Source: Nemertoderma westbladi | Lineage: Eukaryota > Xenacoelomorpha > Nemertodermatida > Nemertodermatidae | DNA length: 26,560 bases | Direction of reading: 5' to 3' | NCBI GenBank assembly: GCA_032718475.1 | Contig: JAUCBJ010005228.1 | Span: 1 to 26,560 of the forward strand | Part shown: positions 8,244-17,940 of the stretch, one piece after another | Layout: each line of letters opens with the position of its first letter | Numbering within the stretch: the stretch's first letter is position 1 | Position numbers and translations under genes: made by a program | The notes under the pieces: generated by a model | The model's database searches: none | The model's input: only the letters and a program-made list of their open reading frames with translations | What the model was told of the DNA's origin: nothing

Positions 8244-9808
8244 ATAACTGCTGTTGGCCAGGGACCGCTAAGGGCAGTCCTTGTCCCTAGGCCTAGCGAG
8301 TTACCAAATCCACCTCTACAGGCAGCAGGAAGTTGGCTAGGCCTAATAGTAAGTTGCATAGGGTCTTGTGGAAGCCAAGTACCGGAGCCAAGTGGGGTGG
8401 ATACGCCTGCTTCCGTCGCAGGTTCGGCCGAGGCGACCCGTTTGGCGGCCGGTTCGTAAGCGACTTCCGGATCAAGTTGTCGCTTTGGGGTGGACAGCAG
8501 AACACCTTCCTGTAGCCATAATTCTTCCCCATCCGAAGATATCAGTGGTTCCTCTGCACCGAGGAGATCAACAATCGTAGGGATGTCGAACGGTCCATTA
8601 TCGTCCCAAGATGCGATGACGTGGAGCGTTTTCGTATCTCCCGGTGGAATGTTCTCTACCGCTTTGAACGCGTGGTCGATAACTTCGTTCCACTCATAGT
8701 CGATAAAGGATCTAGGAACCGCATTAATGAGATTATCGAGAGTCTTGCAGATGAACTTGGCAACTGTATATGATTCCATTACGACGTAGATATAGTTCCG
8801 TCGATCCGGATTCTCCCACTTGTGGTGGATCGTCCACTTTCTTTCTACGTCTTTCCAACGACTCTTTCGCTCACTCTTTATCTCTAATTCCGGGTAAGCA
8901 CCATATATCTTATTATAATCCAGGAATTTCTGAGGTTTAAAGTCTATACCGCCATTCAGCACCGCGAGGTAGCCGATACCGGATTTCGTTGGTCTCACCT
9001 CCCGGAATCCACGCATGAATTCTGTGGATCGCAACCAGGCTAACAGTGTTTGGGTGTTGATGCAATGACTAATGGCATTGAGATCTTCTCGACGGTTTCT
9101 TCCGAAAGGAGCGTTAGCGTAGTCGTTTCGGACGTCCGCCTTTATATCCGACCCAATTTTAATGACATCGAAATCAAATAGGATCTGTTGGATCTCCGGT
9201 GGTAATAGCCAGATCGCTCCGGCTGTCCGCACCTCCTGTTTGGGTGTCGGGAATATTCGACATATCAACACCAGACCATCTAGGGTTCCGAGGACGATGA
9301 CCAATGATCGACCATATTCCTTCGTCCCATACTTCTCCTGGTAGTCGTCGCGATTCTGGATAACTGATATACGTTCCTCTCGCAGCGTCGCTGTACACTC
9401 CTCTAGGTTTCCCCAGTGGGTGAGGTACGTACTCTTGTCGTCGACGAAACTTTGGCATTGCGCCAATGTAATCGCTTTCGAAGTGGGCGTCAAGTTTCCC
9501 TCGTTGTCATATATCAAACATCGGGATTTGTAGACGCTTTGCTGGAACGTGTCCCAGAATGACAACTCCACTCCTCCGGTTGCCTTTGCGTTCCGAGTTC
9601 TTTTCAGGCTCGTAATAGCATCGGTCAACCGGAGCTCTCGTAGATTATGGGAATCCGGTCCCTCTCGCCCGGAGAATTTAATGATTTGCATATTCTCGGT
9701 TATTAGGGCGTCCCATTCTGTATCAAAGTTAGGAGATCCAGGCTGTGGATATTCCAGTAAATCTAGTGTATTACGTAATTCGCCGAGGATTTGGCGATTT
9801 GGGTCCAT
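8165..9808 (-). CDS. Third ORF of the BEL/Pao element: degenerate 3'-5' exonuclease-like protein
   Basis: An uninterrupted 547-codon ORF lies in the envelope position but has no signal peptide or membrane segment. Residues ~145-360 resemble a DEDDy 3'-5' exonuclease (WRN/RNase D type). A hydrophobic strand followed by TLDGLVLI (~175-182) matches the second-strand region. LPPEIQQIL (202-210) then KIGSDIKADV (217-226) match the helix and second acidic motif. YVVME (341-345) sits where YxxxD is expected, with Glu for Asp. The first DxE motif is not recognisable (around 148-156), so catalysis is doubtful. Basic clusters PKR (441-443) and AKR (455-457) could be a nuclear signal. The C-terminal ~62 residues are encoded in the LTR. 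The ATG at 9806-9808 follows AAAAT; the ORF is probably expressed from a spliced RNA. The ORF is certain; the domain is a by-eye match. Confidence 0.7.
   Translation of the reverse strand: MDPNRQILGELRNTLDLLEYPQPGSPNFDTEWDALITENMQIIKFSGREGPDSHNLRELRLTDAITSLKRTRNAKATGGVELSFWDTFQQSVYKSRCLIYDNEGNLTPTSKAITLAQCQSFVDDKSTYLTHWGNLEECTATLREERISVIQNRDDYQEKYGTKEYGRSLVIVLGTLDGLVLICRIFPTPKQEVRTAGAIWLLPPEIQQILFDFDVIKIGSDIKADVRNDYANAPFGRNRREDLNAISHCINTQTLLAWLRSTEFMRGFREVRPTKSGIGYLAVLNGGIDFKPQKFLDYNKIYGAYPELEIKSERKSRWKDVERKWTIHHKWENPDRRNYIYVVMESYTVAKFICKTLDNLINAVPRSFIDYEWNEVIDHAFKAVENIPPGDTKTLHVIASWDDNGPFDIPTIVDLLGAEEPLISSDGEELWLQEGVLLSTPKRQLDPEVAYEPAAKRVASAEPATEAGVSTPLGSGTWLPQDPMQLTIRPSQLPAACRGGFGNSLGLGTRTALSGPWPTAVITSLNKDSESLLIVSGICDGNRQTDP
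9591..9615. repeat. Dispersed hairpin motif inside the third ORF
   Basis: TTCCGAGTTCTTTTCAGGCTCGTAA on the plus strand, read on the minus strand as SLKRTRN (about residues 67-73). This frame differs from the one used in gag and pol. One base of the stem is changed (TTCT for TCCT). Confidence 0.8.
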
Positions 9809-9819
9809 ATTTTCCGTTG

Positions 9820-10320
9820 CAAATTTAAATCAGTTAATTATAAATCCAGAAAGTCTGATTCTATAGTGACTGCAGAATAATTCAGTTTATTTGTAATTCA
9901 GTTTACTAATTATTATTGCTATATAGGCATCTACCATCTTATTGCTACTACATTCAGTATTTACAGTTACTATAGCTATACATTAATATCCAACCAGTTT
10001 TTGACTTTTTATTTCCTCTTCTTTTTCCAATTCTTTTCTTTTCTACATTTTATACATTTTTTTGTCTTTTTTCATTTCTCATTTATTATTTATTATTCAT
10101 TTCACATTTCATTATTTCATCGCATTTCATCATTTATTTCCACCATTTCATTTATTTCCACATTTCATTGGGGTTATAGCCCCCTGGCTATCATCATTTG
10201 TTATAAGCGCAGCACCAGGGTGCGCATCATTACATTTTCATCATCATACGCATCATCATTCAGTTTATAGTAGGGTTGTCTGTTTCTTTTCATCATTTCC
10301 AACTACATTCAATCATCTTC
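9820..10320. other. Spacer between third ORF and pol; polypurine run on the minus strand
   Basis: No gene seen. At about 10013-10045 the minus strand is almost all purine (GAAAAGAAAAG...AAAGAAGAGGAAA), and 10060-10170 is a degenerate ATTTCAT-type low-complexity run. A polypurine run in this position could prime plus-strand synthesis (central or extra PPT). The usual PPT directly before the 3' LTR is not visible because the third ORF continues into that LTR. Confidence 0.45.
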
Positions 10321-10340
10321 TTTGGGAAATTTTCATTGTG

Positions 10341-10560
10341 GAAGGGGTGTTACGCGGCAATCTGGGATCTACAGCTGGGCTAGCTACACCGCCTACGCCC
10401 CAAACTGCACACGTAACGGACAATGAAGACAATGGAAGTGAAGTCACGTGGAATGCACCAGGGACCCACCAGAATAACGGGATAGAGGGGGTGTTGCGCG
10501 GCAATCCAGGATCTACAGCTGGACTAGTTACACCGCCTACGCCCCGAAGTGCTCACGCAA
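10341..10560. repeat. Direct repeat in the pol-ORF3 spacer
   Basis: A ~65-bp segment at about 10341-10405 recurs at about 10486-10555. Shared parts are GGGGTGTTRCGCGGCAATC, GGATCTACAGCTGG and ACACCGCCTACGCCCC. The copies are separated by ~80 bp. The stretch 10560-10838 shows no supported gene. Confidence 0.8.
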
Positions 10561-10838
10561 CGGACAACACAATACAACACAATGGATACAATGAATTCCA
10601 CTTCAAATCTTTACCATTTCCAATAATCCAATATAGTTGGTCCTGATGACCAAAATCAGGGTAAACAATACATAAACGACCCTGCATCAGTCGAAACATC
10701 TGCAGGGTGACGCTGGACTCCACATAACACACGAGGAAACACAAATACCATTGCGTGGTTACAGTTGGATTAAGGGGTCCATTATTCATTGTCAGTAAAT
10801 CACAGTTTAAAAGAGTTTGTCAACAGGATGAGAAGGGT

Positions 10839-12599
10839 TTAAACGGGTTTAACATTGTCACCAATGTCTGCAGCAGGATCCGGAGTAGGGAACTTATCAC
10901 CTCTCGTGGAGTCACCACTGTCATTGCCTTCAAGAAGGCACAGCCTCTGGATAGGGCGTTGGTAGTGTCCCTTTGCCATTCGTATCGTCACAGTCCTCGC
11001 AAGTCCGTCTTTACTTGGGGTTATTTCCACGACTCGCGCCACAGGCCAGTGGACGCTGTCTTTAAGGTCTTCCTTAACCAGCACCATGTCGCCAACTGCG
11101 ACGTTCCTGTAGGTGTTATTCCACTTCCTCCTGGTCCGGAGGGTTATGAGGTACTCTTGGGCCCAGATTCTCCACCAATGCCCTGCCAGCGCTTGGGCCT
11201 TTTTCCAATTGGTATGTCTCGCGATATCGTTGGGATTTGGTAACATTGCCTCTGGAAGAATGTTGGTTTTAGGTCTTCCGAGTAGATGGTGTAAGAGGCT
11301 CTAGATCTGTGGGGTCATCGTGGATAGGTACGATGGGCCGGTTGTTTAGGGTAGCCGTGATCTCGCAGAATGTAGTGCGAAGGGTGTCGTGGGTTACCCG
11401 GGTGTCCCCTAATGCGACGCGCATGGATCGTTTCACCAAGTCGATGAGCTTCTCCCATACCCCGCTCGTATGGGGTGCCAAGGGTGTTTGGAAGTGCCAT
11501 TGTATATGGTGTTCCTTCCAGACTTGGGATGCGGTCTCTTCAGTGAACCATCCCTAAGTTCCCTTTCTCCTCCCACGAAGTTCGTTCCATTATCGGAGTA
11601 CATATGCTGGCATGATCCGTTGTTTGCCACGAACCGACGCAGGGCATTGATAAATGCGTGCTGCGTAAGGTTTATCATGAGGTCTAGGTAAATCGCCCTA
11701 GACCTAAGGCATGTGAAGATGGCTCCCAAGCATTTGATGTTAGATCGTCGCTCGATGACTGTAAATGGTCCGAAACAGTCTACTCCGGTTACGTAGAACG
11801 GCGGTGAATTGGACTGCAGTCGTGTAGCCGGTAGGTTGGCCATTCTTTGTGTGAGCGGTGGCGCTAGGTATCACCTGCAAGGGAAACAATGCTTTAATAC
11901 TTTCCGGATCAGTGGCTGGATATGGGTGATCCAATATCTTTGCCGGATGTTAGCCATAATCCAATTCTGGCCCGCATGACGGTTTTCCTCGTGATACCGT
12001 TGGATTAATAGCTTGGCTAGTGTTGACGTTCCGGGCAGAAGCGCTGGGTATTTGACTTCATATTCGACCGGGGCGTTTGCCATCTGGGTATTTAGTCGGA
12101 TCAGTCCATCTTCCCCCATCATGGGTCTCAACTGGTAGACTGGACTGTCTGGTTTCAAGGTCTTGCCCGCACTGAGCTGTTCCCACTCATCGGGGAAACT
12201 TTCTTTCTGGACATATCTAACAATACATTTCTCCGCAATAATGAGTTCTTGTATACTTCGTCGAACTATCGGTTTGTTATCCTTCCACCGCAGGAAGTTG
12301 CGAAGAGTTATGACGTGGTGGATAAGACATCTCATTGAGGAGGTTCGCTCTATCAATGGTTGTAAAGACGCCGCTGGTTGCGTAATAGTCGCAATGTTAT
12401 AGTGCCTGCCCGAGTCCTTTGCAGGCTCGGTCAGGAAACTATAGATCTCCACAGTGGCACTTCCATGGACTTTACGAATCTCCTTGTCATCTTCGGAGTA
12501 TTTCCGCTATCTAGTTCGGGATCGAATCGGGTACTCCAGGTTAATTGTGGCTGCTGTAGGAATTCCGGGCCTGTGAGCCAAAGTTTACTCTTACCGAGC
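10839..12599 (-). pseudogene. BEL/Pao pol: integrase and C-terminal domain (broken)
   Basis: In element order: a H2C2 zinc-binding domain (RYHEENRHAG ... HCFPC), the catalytic core with its first Asp in VTGVDCFGPF, second in YSDNGTNFVGG, and Glu in TSGVWEKLID. Then follows a tail with RRKW, VGDMVLV and the RPIQRLCLLE ending typical of the domain after BEL integrases. Breaks are a frameshift around 12500-12540, in-frame TGA at 11871-11873 between zinc domain and core, a frameshift near 11540-11560 just after the second Asp, and another near 11270-11290. All DDE residues survive, but no full protein can be made. The terminal stop is at 10839-10841. Confidence 0.9.
12409..12430. repeat. Dispersed hairpin motif inside pol
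   Basis: CCCGAGTCCTTTGCAGGCTCGG on the plus strand. It lies in the linker between RNase H and integrase and is read as TEPAKDSG on the minus strand, the same frame as the gag copy. Confidence 0.8.
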
Positions 12600-13801
12600 T
12601 GTCATGGGGTGGCGCCTCTGCTCGACAAGTCCAATGGGTTTTCTTTCCCATTTATGTGGTGCCACTATTCTCGGCCGGTACACTGTTTTATTTCTGTGGC
12701 TCGGTTCGCTACGAACGTGGTGTGTCGCCGTGATGGTGAGTGGAGGTAGTAGAGTACGATACTCGAATCAACCCAGAAATGCTGCGATTCGATGGGGATT
12801 CTTAAGTTCCGCATGATCATGCGGTTCTGCCTCACTGCCCAGACTGCGGCCTGTAGCTCGAGTCTCGGGATCGTTGCTACGAATTCCCCGGATACCGTCT
12901 TAGCCTTAGAGAATAAGAAGCTCGTATCGCCGTTTCCATCCTGACTTAATCTTCTTAGGAAGGTAACTACGCTGATTCCGGTATTCGATGCATCCGAGAA
13001 AGTATGGAGCTGGAATATATCGGTGGATAGTTTATCGAGGAAGAACGGTCGAGGGATCCGCATAAGATGTAGATGTTCGAGTTGTTCCGTCCACTTTCTC
13101 CATTTGGCACTGAGGTGTGGGGGGAGTTCTTCGTCCCATCCCAGTCCTTCTATCCACATCTCTTTGATCAAATTCATACCGGCCAATGTTACTGGGGATA
13201 TGAAGTTTAGTGGATCAAATATGGCACTCTTTATAGATAAACATCCCCTTTTTGTCATGGGTTTGGGTCGGGGATTATATTTGAAGATGAACTGATCCAA
13301 TTCTATGTCCCATTCGATACCGAGTACACGGTGATCCACACCCTCGGAATACATTTTGTTGTCGTCTAGCCTGATTTCCTCCGGGAACTTTTCCATAAGT
13401 TCCTTATCATGGGATCTAAACTTTACGAGAGGGAAACCTCCTCTCTTTAAACATTCCACCATTCCCATCACCAGCTGATATGCCTCTTTGACATTATCGG
13501 CACCGGCGCATCCGTCGTCTACGTAGAAACATCGTCGGATGGTCTCTATGACTGTCGGAGGGAACTCATTTTCGCACATAGCCGCTGTTTTCGTCAGCAT
13601 GTCGCTACATGCCACCGGCGAGTCCTTAGCGCCGAAGATTCTGACAATCATGTGCATTACGTCCACATCCTTCAAGGTGAGTTGATTTATCTCCTGTGGA
13701 GTTAACGTTTTATCTGTCCACTATATAGGTAGACAATCTGAGTCTCTTGGTAGCGTTCGGACCTGGTGGAACATCGCTTTGATGTCGCATGTGAAGGCTA
13801 T
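12600..13801 (-). pseudogene. BEL/Pao pol: reverse transcriptase palm and RNase H (broken)
   Basis: RT motif A is DIKAMFHQV (around 13750-13785) and motif C is YVDDGCAG (around 13500-13530), the usual Pao form. RNase H follows with Asp in TFSDAS, Glu in IPRLELQAA and Asp in WVDSSIVL. In-frame stops are TAG at 13721-13723 (just after motif A), TAG at 12665-12667 (after RNase H) and TGA at 12602-12604. The stops at 12665 and 12602 sit in otherwise well-preserved sequence. RNA-templated DNA synthesis by this copy is excluded. Confidence 0.92.
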
Positions 13802-15394
13802 TCAGTTTTCCCTAAACCTGATCAACACGCCGATGAGTGTACTGTAGATGTTGGGCCCTGTATAAAGTTGGCTGTTCAGGGATTCGCCCTGATACATAGC
13901 CGCAGCATCATTTACTACCCGGATTTTACCGCCCTTCCGGGCTTCTACCACATAGTGGGTTGGGAGGTAATACGTCCGTCTAGTCCTCTGCAGTTCATTC
14001 CGGGGTACCATTTCCGCCAATCCATCAACTAAATATCCTTTAATTACGTTATTGTATTTCTCCTTTATCTCGGGTAGGTCGTTTAACTGGCGTAGGTTTC
14101 CCTTGAACCTCCTAAGGGCCATGCTGGCATTATTCGCCATCGGTCTATCTGGGTCTTTCCAAAGCATGGGTGAACACCAATGTCCGTCTTTGAACGTTGC
14201 CAGATCAAGAACGTCGATACAATATTGATCTTCCTCGGACGGGTTCTCGTCCTTATCAGCAAACTCTTGGGTCTCTAAGTTGAAATACTTTGTCATCTCC
14301 TGCTGGGTTTTTTCGGTTTCTAGGAATAAATCCTCGTCCAGGTCGGTTGCTGAACAGTAACCCACGGATGTTGCGTTCTCTTTGATCTGGCATTTAGGGA
14401 GATATGTATATGTGTCGGTAGTCTCCTCTTTGATGCCACAGAGTGTCCATCCCATGATGGTGCACTCTGCATAAAAACCATCACCCGGCTTTACGGATCG
14501 GGCGACGTCTCCGGTTGGTATATGTAACTCCTCCGGTGTGTCAAGTCCGATTAGTAGGGTAATTCGGTTCACGTCCAACGGCGGGCATCGTAGATCTACA
14601 TCTTCCCGGTCTAGCTGTATGAGGGGTGCGTATTCAGATGATTGTCGGAACCGCACTCGGAGATCGGTGTGTACCAGAGCGTTTTTGATCGTCAGTTTGA
14701 CTGTCTCGTAACCCTTCATAACCCCTTCCATCTTCAGTTGTACCTCCCCGGACTCCACTTCTTTATGGTCGGTTATAGTCTGTATGGGCCGCTTGCAAGG
14801 TTCATAGTCTAGGCCTAGTTGTTCGAGGAAATCCCGGTTGATGATGGTTCCGTCCGACCCGTTGTCGAGGAACGCGAGTGTTGTTAAGGATTTCCCGATC
14901 CCTTGGATTCTTACTGGGATCACTTTAGCGAAGACCATATAACGGCGGTTTATAAGATTGACCATAGCTGATATACTGGTCACATGTGATACATCGGCGG
15001 TGGTCTTAAACAGATTGGTTTCCCTCCGCTGAATCATCCGGGTACCCTTAGAGACGTGATTCGTTTCTCCTCTCCGTTTGGATTCGATCCGGAATGGTAG
15101 GGTGGTAAAATCGAAGTTCGCAGGGATGTGGAGGAGTGTGTGATGGCGTAGGTCATTACAGACCGCGCAGCACGACCTTTGGTCGCAATCCCGGACGTAG
15201 TGACCTGTTCCGAGACACCGGAAGCATCCTCGGTGTTTCATTATTGCCTCGAAGCGTGGAACGAGTTCAGCAAACTGGAACTTTCTGCAGAATTCCACCT
15301 TGTGTTTCTCCCCGCAGAAGAGACATAGGAGGGAGGTTGTGGTGCCTTCCCTTTCGGGTACCCAATTCGCTAGATAACACGCCCATTCCTCAGC
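13802..15394 (-). pseudogene. BEL/Pao nucleocapsid knuckles, protease and start of RT
   Basis: The frame opens with zinc knuckles: CLFCGEKHKVEFC upstream of the first ATG, then CFRCLGTGHYVRDC, then a CCAVC...H segment. The aspartic protease motif is FLDNGSDGTII, DNGS in place of the common DSGS but acceptable in this family. Before RT lies the LLIGLDTPEEL / GWTLCG region. The RT N-terminus includes YLPTHYVV and RVVNDAAA. The piece ends at TGA 13802-13804, directly before motif A. The zinc knuckle before the ATG at 15298 shows that the true protein starts further upstream in gag and that TAA 15395-15397 is a mutation. Confidence 0.92.
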
Positions 15395-16289
15395 TTATGT
15401 CGGTTCCTCGTAGTCCTCGTTGTCGGAATCTTCGGCCATGGTGATGGCCACCATACTCACCGGAGGGGGGCAGAATCTCGGTTTCGGAGTGGGTGCCCTG
15501 CTCCTAGAGTTGTTCTCTATTCCGTCTAACTTGGAGAGACTTTGTTTGGAGAACATCGAGTCATTCATGGCTTCGGAGATATCATCTAAGAATGCCGACA
15601 TTTTGAGGAAACTGGGATCCCAATCCGGGTGTCTGCGTCGGAGATCGATGCATTTATACACCCATTTGCTTTGCAGCCATCCGGGGAACTTTCGGGCAAT
15701 CTGTTGGAGGGTTTAAGATGTTGTTTACTTGTTCCTCCTTGTTTAATGGTTTTAAAGTGTAGTAGGCATCTTTCATAGAGTCCGAGAACTCTTGGATATT
15801 CTGTGGGTCCCCTAGGGATCCAGCGTCCTGTATCAGCTTTTCAAGCGTCTTATTAATTATAGTTCCGATGTTTCCATATCTTTTATCTAGAGTTTTCCAT
15901 GCGTCATGGTACGCTTCATGAGATCCTCCTTCGAAACATTTAACGATTCGACGTGGTTTGTCACCCAGGTATTGAGATAAATATACCAGTTTTTGTGTGT
16001 CGGTTATATCCATTGATCCGATCTGAGCAAAGAACCGTTTCTTAAATCCAAGGTAATCGACGGGGTCTCCCTCGAAGGTGCGGATCTCCATCTTGGGCAT
16101 AGCCAGGCGGTTTTCCAAGGCTCGGATGATGTCAACGTCGTCCGAACTGGAATGACTAGGAGGATTGTAATTACTAACACTCTCTCCCCTGCATGATGGA
16201 TCGATGAGAGGTGGGGTTTCAATGATGACGCGGTTACGGATTTTCGGTGTGGATGTGAACGGATAATTGGATCGAGGGGTGGCGTCCCA

Positions 16290-16313
16290 TTCCGAGTCCT
16301 TTTCAGGCTCGTA
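16290..16313. repeat. Dispersed hairpin motif inside gag
   Basis: TTCCGAGTCCTTTTCAGGCTCGTA on the plus strand, read on the minus strand as YEPEKDSE in the proline-rich linker before the DUF1759-like domain. Both stem arms are perfect. Confidence 0.85.
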
Positions 16314-16639
16314 CTGGGGAACGCTCGGTGCCGTAGGATTGGATGGGAAATAAGGTTCCTCATTCTTAAGCGTAACCGGTGGGGGATGGAATACCGGTGC
16401 TTGTGCCGATAACGTAGACTGTATGGTTGGCAGGAACTCAGGTTTTGGAGGTTTCGCAGTCGGTGGCGTAAATGACTTTTCTAATTCCGGGACCGGGATT
16501 GGTTCATAGTCCTGTTCTATACCCCTTTCCCAGTCCTCGTATAGTTGGAGGTCCCGTTCTATGAGTGCTGCCTCGTAGTCTGCGAGTTTAGCAATGTCCA
16601 CATTCTTTTTGTGAACAAGAATCGCTTGGGCCTCGGCAC

Positions 16640-16910
16640 TTCGTTTACGCATTTCGGCCTCTTGTTTCCGTATCTCAGCCTGTTGTTCGGCCTCTACTTT
16701 ACGCATTTCGGCCTCTTGTTTTTGTCATTCGGCCCCTTGTTTCCGTGTCTCAGCCTATTGTTCGGCCTCTACTTTACGCATTTCGGCCTCTTGTTTCCGT
16801 GTCTCGGCCTGTTGTTTGGCCTCTACTTTACGCATTTCGGCCTCTTGTTTTTGTCGTTCGGCCTTTTGTTTCCGTATCTCAGCCTGCATTTCGGCCTCCT
16901 GTTTATGTCT
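16640..16910 (-). repeat. Coding tandem repeat in gag coiled coil
   Basis: Segments coding for EMRKVEA, EQQAEIRKQ and AERQKQ recur about every 50-100 bp as near-identical DNA (for example TTTACGCATTTCGGCCTC). The array encodes a charged heptad-like helix. Two premature stops fall inside it. Confidence 0.85.
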
Positions 16911-17539
16911 CTCCTCAGCGAATACATCCTGTTCAATCTGTAGTTGGACATATTCGTCTTCCATTCGAGCTTTAAGGGCCAGTGCCCTCTGTTCTCGTAG
17001 CTGATCTCGGAGTGGTTGACCCCCTTGAGAACTGCGCGCTGAACCAGATATCTCTCTCCTAGCGCTGAAGTGCTGGTGCCTCGAGGACCCAGTTCTTTTT
17101 CGCTGAACCACGGTCCTGGTTCCGGAGGTCCGTACCGATTCTGCGTCCGCCCTTTCAGTTCTTTTATAGTACTGTTCCTCGTAGCCCCTTACGAGGCTGA
17201 GGGTCCTCCGATGTTGTTTGCGGAACTCGTCCAGATGTGCGACGTGTTCTTCCAGTCTGGGGTAGTTTCCCAGATCGGTTGCGGGAATGAGTTCCTGATA
17301 TGCCTGTATCATCCGTTCATATCGTTGTAAGATACTTCGGATATTCTGTAGTTGAGTCTGTATGTCGCTGAGGGGGGTCTCGGCTCCCTTTAGTTGTTTC
17401 TCGATGCGGTGGTATGCTCGAGTCACTCCGCCTTTGAGAGCGCCCAGTCGACAGGCCATGTTCTTCACATTCGGTATCTCGTCGGTTTCCGAGTCTGTGT
17501 GGTGGTCCATTTCATCGGTGTCGGAGACGTTATTCGTCG

Positions 17540-17731
17540 TCATTCTAGCGCCTCGTTGATTGCTAGATATGCGATATCGTAAAATAGTTCTTCGTAGGTC
17601 TCATATTCAGCCTGGACTACCCGAACGGTAATCCTGAATCGTCCAACGTTCGTTCCTTGTACTTCGACTTCGACGTGCCAGATTCCTGGCTCAACTTGGA
17701 TTATATAAATAGGTGTGATCGATACTTCCAT
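17540..17731 (-). CDS. ORF0 upstream of gag, 63 aa
   Basis: A small ORF on the minus strand ends with TGA that overlaps the gag start in the sequence ATGA (17540-17543), the layout used for termination-reinitiation. The peptide is mostly beta-like with alternating hydrophobic residues (IWHVEVEVQG, FRITVRVV) and an acidic, aromatic C-terminus. There is no signal peptide and no recognised family. It is unbroken although the neighbouring gag is not. It could be a genuine accessory protein or a leader peptide that tunes gag translation; chance openness of 63 codons cannot be excluded. Confidence 0.5.
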   Translation of the reverse strand: MEVSITPIYIIQVEPGIWHVEVEVQGTNVGRFRITVRVVQAEYETYEELFYDIAYLAINEALE

Positions 17732-17940
17732 TCCCTGTAAACGACTCTCTTATTTATGATCTGCCGACTACGAGTTTTTTGGTTTGAGTTTGTAAATTGA
17801 TTGAACCACGGCTTTGTCTTAAATCAAATACCAGAGTTTCCTCGTAGTGGGTGCTGGGTAAGCACGGAGAGAGTTTGAAGAGTACTGTAGAATTCCCAAC
17901 TTCCACCAGTTGATGTTGGCCGCGTCTTATTCTCAATTTT
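17732..17940 (-). other. 5' untranslated leader of the BEL/Pao element
   Basis: Lies between the 5' LTR and ORF0, where a tRNA primer-binding site is expected. A CTGGTGGAAGTTGGG stretch about 30 nt inside the LTR edge starts with TGG, but I cannot match it to a tRNA, so no PBS is called. Confidence 0.5.

Larger units (their letters stand above)
7038..8350 (-). repeat. 3' LTR of the BEL/Pao element
   Basis: Matches 17941-19253 over its whole length. Shared left edge is TGTTG[G/C]CGTTATTCC; shared right edge is GGCTAGGCCTAATAGTA. The left edge gives the usual terminal CA on the minus strand (...CAACA), but the other edge is not a clean TG. It holds a 95-bp internal repeat and four copies of the dispersed hairpin motif. 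The last 62 codons of the third ORF lie inside it. Confidence 0.92.
15395..17543 (-). pseudogene. BEL/Pao gag (broken)
   Basis: The ATG at 17541-17543 begins a protein with an acidic N-terminus, a helical region, and a long charged coiled coil rich in AEMRKVEAEQQAE-type units (about 16640-16940). A proline-rich linker and a DUF1759-like domain (MEIRTFEGDPVDYLGFKKRF) follow. Breaks are in-frame TAG at 16755-16757, TGA at 16725-16727, a one-base frameshift near 15705-15712, and TAA at 15395-15397. Both stops in the coiled coil can be compared with sister repeat units that read CAG and CGA, so both arose by C-to-T change. The ATG is chosen because it overlaps the stop of ORF0 and no earlier in-frame ATG is evident. 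Confidence 0.9.

Noticed and set aside
8165-9808. Envelope glycoprotein in the third ORF
   Set aside because: No signal peptide, cleavage site, fusion peptide or membrane anchor is visible.
10001-10646. Plus-strand frames in the pol-ORF3 spacer, rich in Phe, Ile and His
   Set aside because: They read the antisense of a low-complexity spacer; composition explains the openness.
16545-16943. Plus-strand frame of Gly-Leu-Phe repeats opposite gag
   Set aside because: It is the antisense of the gag coiled-coil repeat.
17185-17210. CCTCGTA ... TACGAGG palindrome in gag as a twelfth hairpin-motif copy
   Set aside because: The arm and loop differ from the CGAG(t)CCT...AGGCTCG motif; it occurs once.
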